Positions 23,901 to 30,994 of a DNA stretch of 30,994 bases are shown one piece after another. The notes under the pieces were generated by a model. The model was not told the DNA's origin and made no database searches. It saw nothing but the letters and a program-made list of their open reading frames with translations. Made by a program: the position numbers and the translations under genes. Source of the DNA: DSOI01 sp041394885. GTDB lineage: Bacteria > Acidobacteriota > Terriglobia > Bryobacterales > Bryobacteraceae. Location of the stretch: NCBI GenBank assembly GCA_041394885.1, contig JAWKHI010000062.1, positions 1 through 30,994 of the forward strand. The letters are read 5' to 3'. The stretch's first letter is position 1, and every line of letters begins with the position of its first letter.

Positions 23901-25563
23901 TCCCGGACACAAGATCGACGAAGTCATCGCCCGCGTCCGCCACTCCATCCCCGGCGTCGGGCTCATTTCCCCGCCGCCCCATCACGACATCTATTCGATC
24001 GAGGATCTCGCCCAGTTGATCTACGATCTCAAGAACGCCAATCCCAAGGCGCGCATCTCCGTCAAACTGGTCTCGGAAGTCGGCGTCGGCGTGGTCGCCG
24101 CTGGCGTGGCCAAGGCGCATGCCGACGTCGTCCTCATCTCCGGCGACACCGGCGGCACCGGCGCCTCACCGATCACCTCGCTCAAACACGCCGGCGTGCC
24201 CTGGGAACTCGGCCTCGCCGAAACCCAGCAGGTGCTCGTCATGAATGACCTCCGCAGCCGCATTATCGTCCAGACCGACGGTAAGCTCTGCACAGGCCGC
24301 GACGTCGCCATCGCCACCCTGCTCGGCGCCGAGGAGTTCGGCTTCTCCACCGTGCCGCTCATCACCATGGGCTGCATCATGATGCGTAAGTGCCACCTCA
24401 ATACCTGCCCGGTCGGCATCGCCACCCAGGATCCCGCCCTCCGCGCCAAGTTCACCGGCACGCCCGAACACGTCATCAACTACTTCTTCTTCGTCGCTGA
24501 AGAGTTGCGCCAGATCATGGCCTCCCTCGGCTATCGCAAACTCGAGGAAATGGTCGGCCGCGTTGACCGCCTCGAGATGCGCAAAGCGGTCGACCATTGG
24601 AAGGCCAAGGGCCTCGATTTCTCCCAGGTCTTCCACAATCCCCAAGTCCCCAAGCGTGTCGGACGCCGCTGCACCATCGCCCAGGATCACGGCCTGGATC
24701 AGGCCCTCGATCACCGCATTCTCGCCCTCGCCGCCGAGGCCATCGAGAACCAGACACCCGTCGCCTTCGAACTGCCCATCCGCAACGTGCACCGCACCGT
24801 CGGAACCATGCTCAGCGGAGAAATCGCCAGCCGCTATGGTTCGGCCGGCCTCCCTGACGACACCATCAAAGTCAAATTCCATGGCTCCGCCGGGCAAAGC
24901 TTCGGAGCCTTCCTCTCCAAAGGCATCACGCTCGAACTCGAAGGCGACGCCAACGACTATACCGGCAAGGGCCTCTCCGGCGGACGCATCGTCGTCTACC
25001 CGCCCAAAGGCTCCAACTTCGTCGCCGAAGAAAATATCATCGTCGGCAACGTCGTCCTCTACGGCGCCACCTCCGGCGAAACATACTTCAACGGCATGGC
25101 GGGCGAACGCTTCGCAGTTAGGAATTCCGGCGCCACCGCCGTGGTGGAAAGCGTCGGCGACCACGGCTGCGAGTACATGACCAATGGCCTCGTCGTCGTT
25201 CTCGGCCCCACCGGACGCAACTTCGCCGCCGGCATGTCCGGCGGCTTCGCCTACGTCCTCGATGAATCCGGTGACTTCGCACGCACCCAGTGCAACCTAA
25301 CCGGCGTCGACCTCGAACCGGTCATGGACACCGCCGACATTGACCTCATCAAGGGCCTCGTCCTCAAGCACCTTGAGTACACCGGAAGCCCGCGCGCCGA
25401 GTGGGTCCTCGACAACTGGTCTGCCCTGGTGCCCAAATTCGTCAAGGTCTTCCCCCACGAGTTCAAACGGGTCCTCGGCGTTCCGCGAAAACAGGCTGCC
25501 GCCACCGCCCCCACGCCGCCCCCGAAGCCGGTCACCCAAACTCCCGCCGTGGCGGGAGACTAG
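20926..25563 (+). CDS. gltB: Glutamate synthase, large (alpha) subunit
   Basis: From GTG 20926 the protein has 1545 residues, the normal size of GltB. It makes two glutamates from glutamine and 2-oxoglutarate. An N-terminal propeptide of 34 residues precedes Cys35 (ERDACGIGF), the class II amidotransferase nucleophile exposed after cleavage. The glutaminase domain spans about 35-430, with RFSTNTFPTW and HNGEINTIKGN motifs. A central domain follows, then the FMN-binding synthase barrel (about 830-1210) with GAMSFGSISKEAHE and GRSNTGEGGEDEERF. The 3Fe-4S cysteines are Cys1150, Cys1156 and Cys1161 in CIMMRKCHLNTCPVG. The C-terminal GXGXG beta-helix (about 1270-1510) is complete. It lies 20 bp before gltD, forming an operon with its NADPH-dependent partner. 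Likely regulated by the divergent LysR protein. Confidence 0.97.
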   Translation: MKQEHSLTEYDHITRLAGLPKPQGLYNPDLERDACGIGFVVNIEGKPTHDIIDKGIQILINLTHRGACGCDPETGDGAGVLIQIPHAYFARECATLGFQLPQPGKYGVGMIFFPVDKQPRLQVEGIIERIVAEEGLEVLGWRDTPVNVDAIGRVARASQPYIQQLFVAPKDDLSPDELERKLYVARKRCETEIAASDIKDKDFFYVPSLSARTIIYKGLLLAPQISEFYCELADPELVSALCLVHQRFSTNTFPTWQLAHPFRFVCHNGEINTIKGNVNWMTARERVLESDLFGADLKKCFPIEMPGGSDSSQLDNAVELLALSGRSLPHVMSMLAPEAWDHDVTMHPDKKAYYEYHASLMEPWDGPAAVAFTDGNVIGATLDRNGLRPARYLVTHDGILIMSSETGVLPVAPEDVKFKGRLQPGKMLLCDLTEKRIIPDEEIKKRLYSRQPYAQWLADQQITIDRLPEPARWHPSELDTVLQRQRLFGYTDEDLKVFLNPMAAKGDDPIGSMGVDTPLACLSDKPQPLFNYFKQLFAQVTNPAIDPIREDLVMSLCSYIGTERNILAETPEHCHTLKLPHPILTNYDLEKIRRVQHGSFLATTLNSLFRVDGGEKELERGIDALCRRASWAIKSGYNVIIISDRNQERDWAPIPSLLALSAVHHHLIREGSRTQVALIVESGEPREVQHFCLLIGYGASAVCPYLAIETLEDLQRRGKLPDGVSFETALKNYKKSLQKGLLKVFSKMGISTLQSYRGAQIFEAIGLNRKVVDRYFTGTPSRIEGIGLDVLAQEARLKHDLAYLPLTESDTELPIGGNYQFRIRGEYHLLNPNTITKLQHAVRMDGSHNGDAFKTFQEYSRAIDDQSRQLCTLRGLMEFRYDKKPIPIEEVEPAKDIVRRFATGAMSFGSISKEAHETLAIAMNRIGGRSNTGEGGEDEERFRPDPNGDLRRSSIKQVASGRFGVTINYLVNADELQIKVAQGAKPGEGGQLPGHKIDEVIARVRHSIPGVGLISPPPHHDIYSIEDLAQLIYDLKNANPKARISVKLVSEVGVGVVAAGVAKAHADVVLISGDTGGTGASPITSLKHAGVPWELGLAETQQVLVMNDLRSRIIVQTDGKLCTGRDVAIATLLGAEEFGFSTVPLITMGCIMMRKCHLNTCPVGIATQDPALRAKFTGTPEHVINYFFFVAEELRQIMASLGYRKLEEMVGRVDRLEMRKAVDHWKAKGLDFSQVFHNPQVPKRVGRRCTIAQDHGLDQALDHRILALAAEAIENQTPVAFELPIRNVHRTVGTMLSGEIASRYGSAGLPDDTIKVKFHGSAGQSFGAFLSKGITLELEGDANDYTGKGLSGGRIVVYPPKGSNFVAEENIIVGNVVLYGATSGETYFNGMAGERFAVRNSGATAVVESVGDHGCEYMTNGLVVVLGPTGRNFAAGMSGGFAYVLDESGDFARTQCNLTGVDLEPVMDTADIDLIKGLVLKHLEYTGSPRAEWVLDNWSALVPKFVKVFPHEFKRVLGVPRKQAAATAPTPPPKPVTQTPAVAGD

Positions 25564-25583
25564 CTCCCTCTGATAGGAACCAT

Positions 25584-26999
25584 ATGGGAAAAGATACAGG
25601 ATTCATGGAATTCGCCCGCGAGGTGCCGGACCGGCGCCCCGTAGCCGAGCGTGTCAACGACTACTTCGAGATTTACCTCGACTTCCCCGAGGAAAAAGTC
25701 CGTACCCAAGGCGCCCGCTGCATGGATTGCGGCGTGCCCTTCTGCCACACCGGCTGCCCCCTCAACAACATCATTCCGGATTGGAACGACTTCGTCTACC
25801 AAAACCGCTGGCGCGAAGCCATCCGCGTCCTCCATTCCACCAATAACTTCCCCGAGTTCACCGGCCGCATCTGCCCCGCGCCCTGCGAGTCCGCCTGCGT
25901 CCTCGGCATCAATGAGCCCCCCGTCGCCATCAAGGTCATCGAACGCACCATCATCGACCATGCCTGGAAGGAAGGCTGGATCGTCCCCGAGCCCCCTTCC
26001 CACCGCACCGGCAAGAAAGTAGCCGTCATCGGCTCCGGGCCCGCTGGCATGGCCGCCGCCCAACAGCTCAACCGCGCCGGCCACTGGGTCACCCTCTTCG
26101 AAAAGGCCGACCGGATCGGTGGACTCCTCCGTTACGGCATTCCGGACTTCAAGATGGAGAAGCACCACATCGACCGGCGCGTCGAGCAGATGGCCGAGGA
26201 AGGTGTCACCTTCCGCACCGGCGCTCACGTCGGCGCGAACGTCGCCGTCGATGATCTCCGCCTCGAATACGACGCCATCCTGCTCTCCGGCGGCGCCGAA
26301 ACCCCGCGCAACCTCCCCGTTCCAGGCCGCGATCTCGAAGGGATCCATTACGCGATGGAGTTCCTCCCGCAGCAGAACCAGCGCGTGGCCGGTGACGACG
26401 TCCCGGACCAGATCCTCGCCACAGGCAAGCATGTGGTCATCATCGGAGGCGGCGACACCGGAGCCGATTGCGTCGGCACTTCCAATCGGCAGAAGGCTGC
26501 CTCGGTGACACAATTCGAGATCATGTCGCGGCCGCCCGATGAGCGCTCGCCCGCCACCCCCTGGCCACTCTGGCCACTCATGCTCCGCGTCGAAAGCTCC
26601 CATGAAGAGGGTTGCGATCGTCACTGGGCCATCGCCACTCAGAGCTTCGAGGATGACGGCGCAGGTCACGTCAAAGCGCTCCGTGCCGTCCAGGTCGGTC
26701 CGCCTCCCAAATTCGAGCCCATCCCCGGAACCGAAACTGCTTTCCCCGCCGACCTCGTTCTGCTCGCGATGGGCTTCACCGGACCGGTCCGCTCCGGAAT
26801 GATCGAACAACTTGGCGTTAAGCTCGACGCGCGCGGCAACGTATCCACGGACGACAACTACATGAGCTCCATTCCCGGTGTGTTTGCCGCCGGCGACATG
26901 CGCCGCGGCCAGTCGCTGGTGGTGTGGGCCATCGCCGAAGGCCGAAAGGCCGCCCGCGGCATCGACGCCTGGCTCATGGGTGAATCCCAGCTCCCCTAG
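25584..26999 (+). CDS. gltD: Glutamate synthase, small (beta) subunit
   Basis: The 471-residue protein supplies electrons from NADPH to GltB. The N-terminal part carries the cysteines for two 4Fe-4S clusters: Cys46, Cys49, Cys54 and Cys58 in CMDCGVPFCHTGCP, and Cys97, Cys101 and Cys105 in CPAPCESAC. The FAD-binding Rossmann motif is VIGSGPAGMAAAQQL and the NADPH-binding one is VIIGGGDTGADC. The C-terminal GVFAAGDMRRGQSLVVWAI closes the FAD site. Length matches the family. The ATG at 25584 follows AGGAA (25575-25579) by 4 nt and lies 20 bp after the gltB stop; upstream in-frame starts would overlap gltB and add no conserved sequence. Confidence 0.97.
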   Translation: MGKDTGFMEFAREVPDRRPVAERVNDYFEIYLDFPEEKVRTQGARCMDCGVPFCHTGCPLNNIIPDWNDFVYQNRWREAIRVLHSTNNFPEFTGRICPAPCESACVLGINEPPVAIKVIERTIIDHAWKEGWIVPEPPSHRTGKKVAVIGSGPAGMAAAQQLNRAGHWVTLFEKADRIGGLLRYGIPDFKMEKHHIDRRVEQMAEEGVTFRTGAHVGANVAVDDLRLEYDAILLSGGAETPRNLPVPGRDLEGIHYAMEFLPQQNQRVAGDDVPDQILATGKHVVIIGGGDTGADCVGTSNRQKAASVTQFEIMSRPPDERSPATPWPLWPLMLRVESSHEEGCDRHWAIATQSFEDDGAGHVKALRAVQVGPPPKFEPIPGTETAFPADLVLLAMGFTGPVRSGMIEQLGVKLDARGNVSTDDNYMSSIPGVFAAGDMRRGQSLVVWAIAEGRKAARGIDAWLMGESQLP

Positions 27000-27323
27000 C
27001 GGATCCGCCAGCGCGAGCGAGCGGCTGCTGGAACTCAGGACAAGCGCGGTCCTGGCGCGCTCGCCACCCGGCCCCTGCTTGGACGATCAACCCTCTTCAG
27101 GCCCCCTTCGACACCTCATCCCCGAAAGACCTTAGAGATATTCTCAGGTGTTTTCCGGTGATAGCCCTTGGTAATGCCGAGCCGAAGGTAGTGTCCCACC
27201 TCGATTGCCGCGACTGGCATTCTCGCTTACCATCAACTCGGGAGACTCTACCAGGAGTTTTTCAGCGGCCCATTAGCCGGCGCCGCGGAGGACCGGAGAG
27301 GCTGCACTACATGGAGGAGTGTC
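27000..27323. other. Intergenic region between gltD and the kinase pair
   Basis: No gene is seen in these 324 bases. The palindrome GCGGATCCGC (26999-27008) abuts the gltD stop, and short GC-rich stems occur at 27008-27031 and 27043-27061, none followed by a T-run, so no intrinsic terminator is called. A less GC-rich part (27130-27200) contains TATTCT (27139-27144) and TTGGTA/TAGTGT (27168-27194, 15-bp spacer), both weak promoter candidates for the kinase genes. The kinase ribosome site GGAGGAG is at 27313-27319. Small open frames here lack the codon bias of the neighbours. Confidence 0.6.
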
Positions 27324-28469
27324 GTGAGCTTTGCCCTTGGGCAGGTCGTAGGCGATTATGAGTTCGTGGACGTCGTGCGCAGTTCGCACTCGGCCGTCTC
27401 GTATCGCGTCCGTAACCTTGCCGAAAATCGTGATGAGCTACTGAAAGTGGTGGTGGCAGATCCACGCCGCGACTCGGACCTGATCCAGCGGTTCCTCCGT
27501 GAATCCCGGATCCACTCCGGCCTGCGCCACCCTAATATTCTGACCTGCCACAAAGCATTCGAACTGCAATCCCGGTTGGTCATGACCATGGAACTGGTGG
27601 AAGCGACCACGCTCGAAGACCGCCTCCAAACCGGACAGATGCCTCTCGAGGAAGCCTGCTCGCTGATGCAGCAAGTGCTCCGTGCACTTGCATTCGCCCA
27701 CGATTGCTCCATCGTTCATCGCGAGGTCACCCCGGTCAACATCCTGTTGACGCCCGAGGGAATCGCCAAGCTGTCGGGCTTCAATCTGGCTTGCGTGGCG
27801 TCGGATCCCAGGCTCACGCAAGTGGGAGCCGTCGTCGGTCCAATCCACTACATGTCGCCGGAGCAGGTGCGTTCGGAATCGCTCGACTCTCGCAGTGACA
27901 TCTATTCCCTAGGCGTTGTGTTGTTCGAGATCCTGGCCGGCCGGAAGCCGTTCATGGGCAAGAGCCACTTTGATGTGCTCGCGGCGCATGTCAGCACCCC
28001 TCCCCCGGCCCTGGCGACGATCCGCGGGGACCTGCCGGCGACGCTGTGTGCCGTGGTCGAACGCGCCATGGAAAAAGAGCCCTCGGCACGCTTCCAAACC
28101 TGCATGGAGTTCGCCGGGGCACTGCACCGGTCCATGAACCCGGTCGTCCACTCCCTGAACCTCGAGCGTTCGGGCCATCACTCCCACGGCCCGGCCGAAG
28201 CCGCAACGGCGGCCTCCCTCACCGCCGTCGCGCTCGAAACACCGCCCCAGGCTTCCGAATCCCTCGCTATGCTCGCGCAGGCCGGCTCCCCGTCCACCGC
28301 GGCGCCCTCCCCCTCCCCGGTCGAGGCGGAAACGCAAGTCGAAGTTCTCCCCTTGGATGAAACGGCGCAGCCGGAGCCTTCCGTGCTCCTCCAGAGGCCC
28401 CTGTTGGCCATTATGGGCACCCTCGTGTTCATCCTGGTCATGAGTTGGCTGATCGCACGGATGTCATAA
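27324..28469 (+). CDS. Membrane-anchored Ser/Thr pseudokinase
   Basis: The 381-residue protein begins at GTG 27324 after GGAGGAG (27313-27319). Residues 12-270 have the bacterial Hanks-type kinase fold: Lys41, the paired Glu60 (FLRESRIHSGLRHPNI), MSPEQVR (177-183), Asp192 in SDIYSLGVVLFE and Arg256. Core catalytic elements are lost: the glycine loop reads RSSHSAV (19-25) without glycines; HRD is HRE (132-134) followed by V-Thr136 instead of the usual Lys; and DFG is GFN (152-154). It should therefore fold but not phosphorylate, acting as a regulator or scaffold. A Pro/Ala/Ser-rich linker (~275-355) leads to a single C-terminal transmembrane helix (~360-378), so it is tail-anchored in the inner membrane. 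It lies 22 bp before an apparently active kinase that aligns to it without gaps. Third codon positions are less C-biased than in neighbours. Confidence 0.9.
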   Translation: MSFALGQVVGDYEFVDVVRSSHSAVSYRVRNLAENRDELLKVVVADPRRDSDLIQRFLRESRIHSGLRHPNILTCHKAFELQSRLVMTMELVEATTLEDRLQTGQMPLEEACSLMQQVLRALAFAHDCSIVHREVTPVNILLTPEGIAKLSGFNLACVASDPRLTQVGAVVGPIHYMSPEQVRSESLDSRSDIYSLGVVLFEILAGRKPFMGKSHFDVLAAHVSTPPPALATIRGDLPATLCAVVERAMEKEPSARFQTCMEFAGALHRSMNPVVHSLNLERSGHHSHGPAEAATAASLTAVALETPPQASESLAMLAQAGSPSTAAPSPSPVEAETQVEVLPLDETAQPEPSVLLQRPLLAIMGTLVFILVMSWLIARMS

Positions 28470-28491
28470 GGGGGTTAGTAACAGCAACACC

Positions 28492-29661
28492 ATGATTCTC
28501 CGCGCGGGCGACACCATCGATGCCTACCGGGTTCTCGGTACATTGGGGTCGGGAGGGTCCGGGTCCGTCTACCGCGCCGAGCATACCATCACTGGACGCG
28601 TCGAGGCCATGAAGGTCCTCCACCGCGGCTATCTCGAGTCCCCGGAAGAAGAACAGCGCTTCCTCCGCGAGATCCGCCTGCACGCCGTTCTCAATCACCC
28701 CAATATCGTCGCCGTCCACAACGCCCTCCGCATCGGCGACGATCTCGTCATGATCATGGAGTTCGTCGAGGGACAGTCCCTCGCCGCCATCCTCGAGCAA
28801 GGGCGGCTCCCCCTGCTCGAGACCCTGGATCTGGTTGGACAGGCCCTCACAGCGCTCGAGTTCGCCCACGCCTACGAGATCACCCATCGCGACATCACAC
28901 CCTCCAATTTCATCGTCACCCCCGACGGGTTGCTTAAGCTCATGGACTTCGGCTTGGCGCTCCAACAAACCGCGCCCAGGCTCACTCAGACCGGCGCTGC
29001 CGTCGGATCCTACGCCTACATGTCCCCGGAACAGGTGCGTGCCGAGGCGCTCGACCTTCGCACGGACATCTATTCGGTCGGCGCCGTCCTGTTTGAGTTG
29101 CTCACAGGCCGGCCGCCCTTCGTCTGTGATTCCGCCTACGCATTGATGCGAGCCCATACGCAAGAGGATCCGCCTGCCCCCTCGAAGCTCGAACCCGGGC
29201 TGCCTCCCGAGATCGACCGCCTCGTGCTGAAGGCCCTCGAGAAAGACCCCGCGCTACGCTATCGCTCGGCGTCCGAGTTCCGCGAGGCCCTCCAGCGGAC
29301 AACCGCCGCCATCGCAAACAGGCCTGCCGCCCGCGCCGCTCCCCCGCCGCCTCCGCCGGGACTCTCCCCAACCGTCAAGTTCGTCATGATGCTCGCCGCG
29401 ACATTCGCGATCTTCATCGTTGTCGGGATCGTCAGCATATATACGTCGTCTCCAGCCGGACACGCCGCGAGCCCGGCTGCCGCGCCGCCCATCGCCTCCG
29501 GCTCTCTCAGTACGGACGCCCCGGACCCCGCCACCGTCGACCTGCCCGTGTTCGAGCCCCCGCCCTTCGCCGCCGCTGGCGTCAAACCCAAACCAGGGGA
29601 AGAGAACCCCGTCGATCCCTCCGCCAGGCGTACCGCACGCAAGTCCCCCGCCAAACGCTAA
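28492..29661 (+). CDS. Membrane-anchored Ser/Thr protein kinase (PknB-like, apparently active)
   Basis: The 389-residue protein has a complete Hanks-type kinase domain: glycine loop GSGGSGSV (19-26), Lys41 in AMKVL, Glu60, HRD at 132-134 with Asn139, DFG at 152-154, MSPEQVR and Asp192. The residue two after the catalytic Asp is Thr136 rather than the usual Lys; several bacterial kinases, such as myxobacterial ones with HRDVS, tolerate such changes, so activity is likely but not certain. A juxtamembrane Pro-rich stretch (~278-290) precedes one transmembrane helix (~295-317) and a Pro/Ala-rich outer tail of ~70 residues without a recognisable sensor domain. It should phosphorylate cytoplasmic Ser/Thr targets. 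Translated from an ATG with no strong ribosome site, 22 bp after the pseudokinase gene, so probably one transcript. Confidence 0.92.
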   Translation: MILRAGDTIDAYRVLGTLGSGGSGSVYRAEHTITGRVEAMKVLHRGYLESPEEEQRFLREIRLHAVLNHPNIVAVHNALRIGDDLVMIMEFVEGQSLAAILEQGRLPLLETLDLVGQALTALEFAHAYEITHRDITPSNFIVTPDGLLKLMDFGLALQQTAPRLTQTGAAVGSYAYMSPEQVRAEALDLRTDIYSVGAVLFELLTGRPPFVCDSAYALMRAHTQEDPPAPSKLEPGLPPEIDRLVLKALEKDPALRYRSASEFREALQRTTAAIANRPAARAAPPPPPPGLSPTVKFVMMLAATFAIFIVVGIVSIYTSSPAGHAASPAAAPPIASGSLSTDAPDPATVDLPVFEPPPFAAAGVKPKPGEENPVDPSARRTARKSPAKR

Positions 29662-29727
29662 CTGTTTCGAGCCAAGCCTTCGGTCCTCAGCCATTCCCCA
29701 AAACACCTGCCCGCCACTTTTTTTACA

Positions 29728-29756
29728 CTGGCAAAGGCTTACTCTGGGTGTATAAT
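29728..29756 (+). promoter_or_regulatory. Sigma70 promoter of the TonB-dependent receptor gene
   Basis: CTGGCA (29728-29733, four of six) and a perfect TATAAT (29751-29756) are separated by 17 bp. Transcription should start near 29763, giving a leader of about 50 nt. Confidence 0.65.
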
Positions 29757-29764
29757 CGGAGGGC

Positions 29765-29784
29765 GGCTGGTGTGTTCACCGGCC
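29765..29784 (+). promoter_or_regulatory. Hairpin at the very 5' end of the TonB receptor mRNA
   Basis: GGCTGGTG (29765-29772) pairs with CACCGGCC (29777-29784), eight pairs with one G-U, loop TGTT. It begins within 2-3 nt of the predicted transcript start, a position that often shields mRNA from 5'-dependent decay. It stops 14 nt before the ribosome site, so it does not hide it. Confidence 0.5.
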
Positions 29785-29812
29785 AATGCTTCATTTTCAG
29801 GGGTTGTTCACA

Positions 29813-30994
29813 ATGAGTTTGTCCGCGAAGACACTGGTCGCGCTTGCACTGTCCGCATTTTCCTTGCTCGCACAGACACGCCTCACAGGCACCGTAACCG
29901 ATGATTCCGGGGCCGTTGTCGTTGGCGCAACCGTCACGGCCCGAAACGTTGAGACCGGCATCGCCACCACGGCCGAAACCACCGTCACCGGCGTCTACAC
30001 CATCTCGTTCCTCAACCCCGGCCGCTACGAGCTGCTGTGCGAAATGTCCGGCTTCAAGAAATTTTCCCGCACCGGCCTCGTCCTCGACACCGGCACCGCC
30101 TCCACCGTCGACATCAAACTCCAGATCGGCCAACTCACCGAAACCGTCAGCGTCGAAGCCTCCGCTCCGCTGCTCGAGTCCGAATCGAGTTCGGTCGGCC
30201 AGTTGATCGAGAACAAGTTCATCCTCAATATGCCCATTCAGACACGCCGCAGCGCCTCGCTGGTCCGCCTCATGGGTAATATCAGCTACCGCAGCGAAGA
30301 CGGCGGCGAGGCCGTCCCTAAGTTCTCCATGGCCGGCGGACGCTCCCAGAACCAGATGTGGGCCCTCGACGGCGGCGTCACGCAGAACATGGCCATCGGC
30401 GTCGCGCAGCTTTCCCTCAACCCGCCCAATGAAGCCCTGCAGGAGTTCAAGGCGATCTCCAACAACTACTCCGCCGAACTCGGACGCACCGGCGGCGGCT
30501 ACATCACCATGACCACCAAGAGCGGCACCAACCAATTCCACGGCTCCGCCTACGAGTGGCTCCGCAACGACAAGCTCAACGCCCGCACCTTCTTCGCCCG
30601 CGATAAAGCCCCCCTCCGCTACAACATCTTCGGCGCCTCCATCGGCGGCCCCGTCATCAAAAACAAGACGTTCTTCTTCTACAACTTCGAAGGCGGCCGC
30701 CGACGCACCGGCGTCACCGTCACCCGCAACGTCCCCAATCCCGGCGAAGCCAATGGCGACTTCTCCAATCGCGCAAACTTCTCGCTCCTGGATCCAGCCA
30801 CTCGCGTCGGCACCGGCGCCGCGCAGCCCTTCCCCAACAACATCATTCCCCAGAGCCGTCTGGACCCCATCGGTAAAGCCATCGCCGGGTTCTATCCCGC
30901 GGCCAACGTCGCCGGCTTCAATCCCACCCGCGCTGCCGCCAACAACTTCCGCGCCAATGGCAGTGATCAGCTCACACAGAACTTCCACACCGTC
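29813..30994 (+). CDS. TonB-dependent receptor, Oar-like (C-terminus cut by window edge)
   Basis: The frame is open from ATG 29813 to the window end (394 codons). AGGGG at 29799-29803, 9 nt upstream, is the ribosome site. A signal peptide (about 1-21, LVALALSAFSLLAQT) is followed by a carboxypeptidase-regulatory-like beta-sandwich (about 22-105: GTVTDDSGAVVVGATVTA, GVYTISFLNPGRYEL). Next comes a plug-like domain (about 115-235, including VDIKLQIGQLTETVSV, then GGRSQNQMWALDGG and GRTGGGYITMTTKSGTN), and the start of the beta barrel (FHGSAYEWLRND, GASIGGPVIKNKTFFFYNFEG). This is the family widespread in Acidobacteriota, an outer-membrane transporter or adhesion protein resembling Myxococcus Oar. 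Full-length members are about 1000-1200 residues, so about two thirds is missing. Ligand unknown. Confidence 0.92.
   Translation, partial: MSLSAKTLVALALSAFSLLAQTRLTGTVTDDSGAVVVGATVTARNVETGIATTAETTVTGVYTISFLNPGRYELLCEMSGFKKFSRTGLVLDTGTASTVDIKLQIGQLTETVSVEASAPLLESESSSVGQLIENKFILNMPIQTRRSASLVRLMGNISYRSEDGGEAVPKFSMAGGRSQNQMWALDGGVTQNMAIGVAQLSLNPPNEALQEFKAISNNYSAELGRTGGGYITMTTKSGTNQFHGSAYEWLRNDKLNARTFFARDKAPLRYNIFGASIGGPVIKNKTFFFYNFEGGRRRTGVTVTRNVPNPGEANGDFSNRANFSLLDPATRVGTGAAQPFPNNIIPQSRLDPIGKAIAGFYPAANVAGFNPTRAAANNFRANGSDQLTQNFHTV

Noticed and set aside
26999..27061. GC-rich stems after gltD as a terminator
   Set aside because: The stems are short and no T-run follows.
27158..27361. A 67-codon frame before the pseudokinase
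   Set aside because: It overlaps the kinase start in another frame, lacks a ribosome site and has no codon bias like that of its neighbours.

Overview
The window looks like a chromosomal segment of an Acidobacteriota bacterium, most likely of the Solibacter/Bryobacter type. The evidence is high GC content, a giant secreted SBBP beta-propeller protein that carries a Solibacter-type TIGR03437-like domain and a degenerate von Willebrand A domain, an Oar-like TonB-dependent receptor with an N-terminal carboxypeptidase-regulatory domain, many secreted M14/M16/M48 peptidases, and Tat-exported sugar-enzyme-like proteins. The lineage is inferred from family content; there is no rRNA in the window. 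No tRNA, insertion sequence, integrase or CRISPR array was seen.

Layout. (1) 1-3739, minus strand: a tight three-gene operon read from 3739 downward: class V aminotransferase, xylose-isomerase-like TIM barrel, and secreted M14 zinc carboxypeptidase that runs off the left edge. (2) 3833-4831, plus strand: secreted M48 metalloprotease, followed by two hairpins (possibly a small RNA) and a clear intrinsic terminator. (3) 4989-5909, minus strand: MauE/DoxX-like membrane protein fused to a thioredoxin-like domain. (4) 5908-8091, plus strand: exported amidohydrolase with an extra C-terminal domain and membrane anchor; its ATG overlaps the divergent MauE-like ATG. (5) 8170-13886, plus strand: a run of five genes: active M16 peptidase, catalytically dead M16 partner with an extra C-terminal domain, Tat-exported TIM barrel, a small membrane-anchored protein, and an alpha/beta hydrolase. 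(6) 13915-18537: 1540-residue secreted SBBP/Ig/TIGR03437/VWA protein. (7) 18587-19891: Tat-exported enolase-superfamily protein, convergent with a LysR-type regulator (19893-20792, minus). (8) 20926-26999: gltB and gltD, the two subunits of NADPH-type glutamate synthase, divergent from the LysR gene, with a good sigma70 promoter and two operator-like inverted repeats between them. (9) 27324-29661: two Ser/Thr kinase-like genes in tandem, the first a pseudokinase. (10) 29813 to the right edge: TonB-dependent receptor with a clear promoter and a hairpin at the mRNA 5' end.

How it fits together. The core metabolic unit is ammonia assimilation (gltBD), apparently under a divergent LysR regulator in the same arrangement as Bacillus gltC/gltAB. 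Most other genes act in the envelope or periplasm: peptide breakdown (M14, M16 pair, M48), thiol-redox chemistry (MauE-thioredoxin fusion), carbohydrate or amide chemistry (exported TIM barrel, enolase-family protein, amidohydrolase) and outer-membrane uptake (TonB receptor).

The most noteworthy items are: the kinase/pseudokinase tandem, in which the two kinase domains align without a gap yet the first has lost the glycine loop, HRD Asp and DFG; the two-hairpin RNA whose loops both carry an anti-Shine-Dalgarno CCUCC; several genes whose -10-like hexamer sits exactly 7 nt before the start codon, suggesting leaderless mRNAs; the LysR/gltB control region; and a strong strand-dependent choice of C or G at third codon positions.
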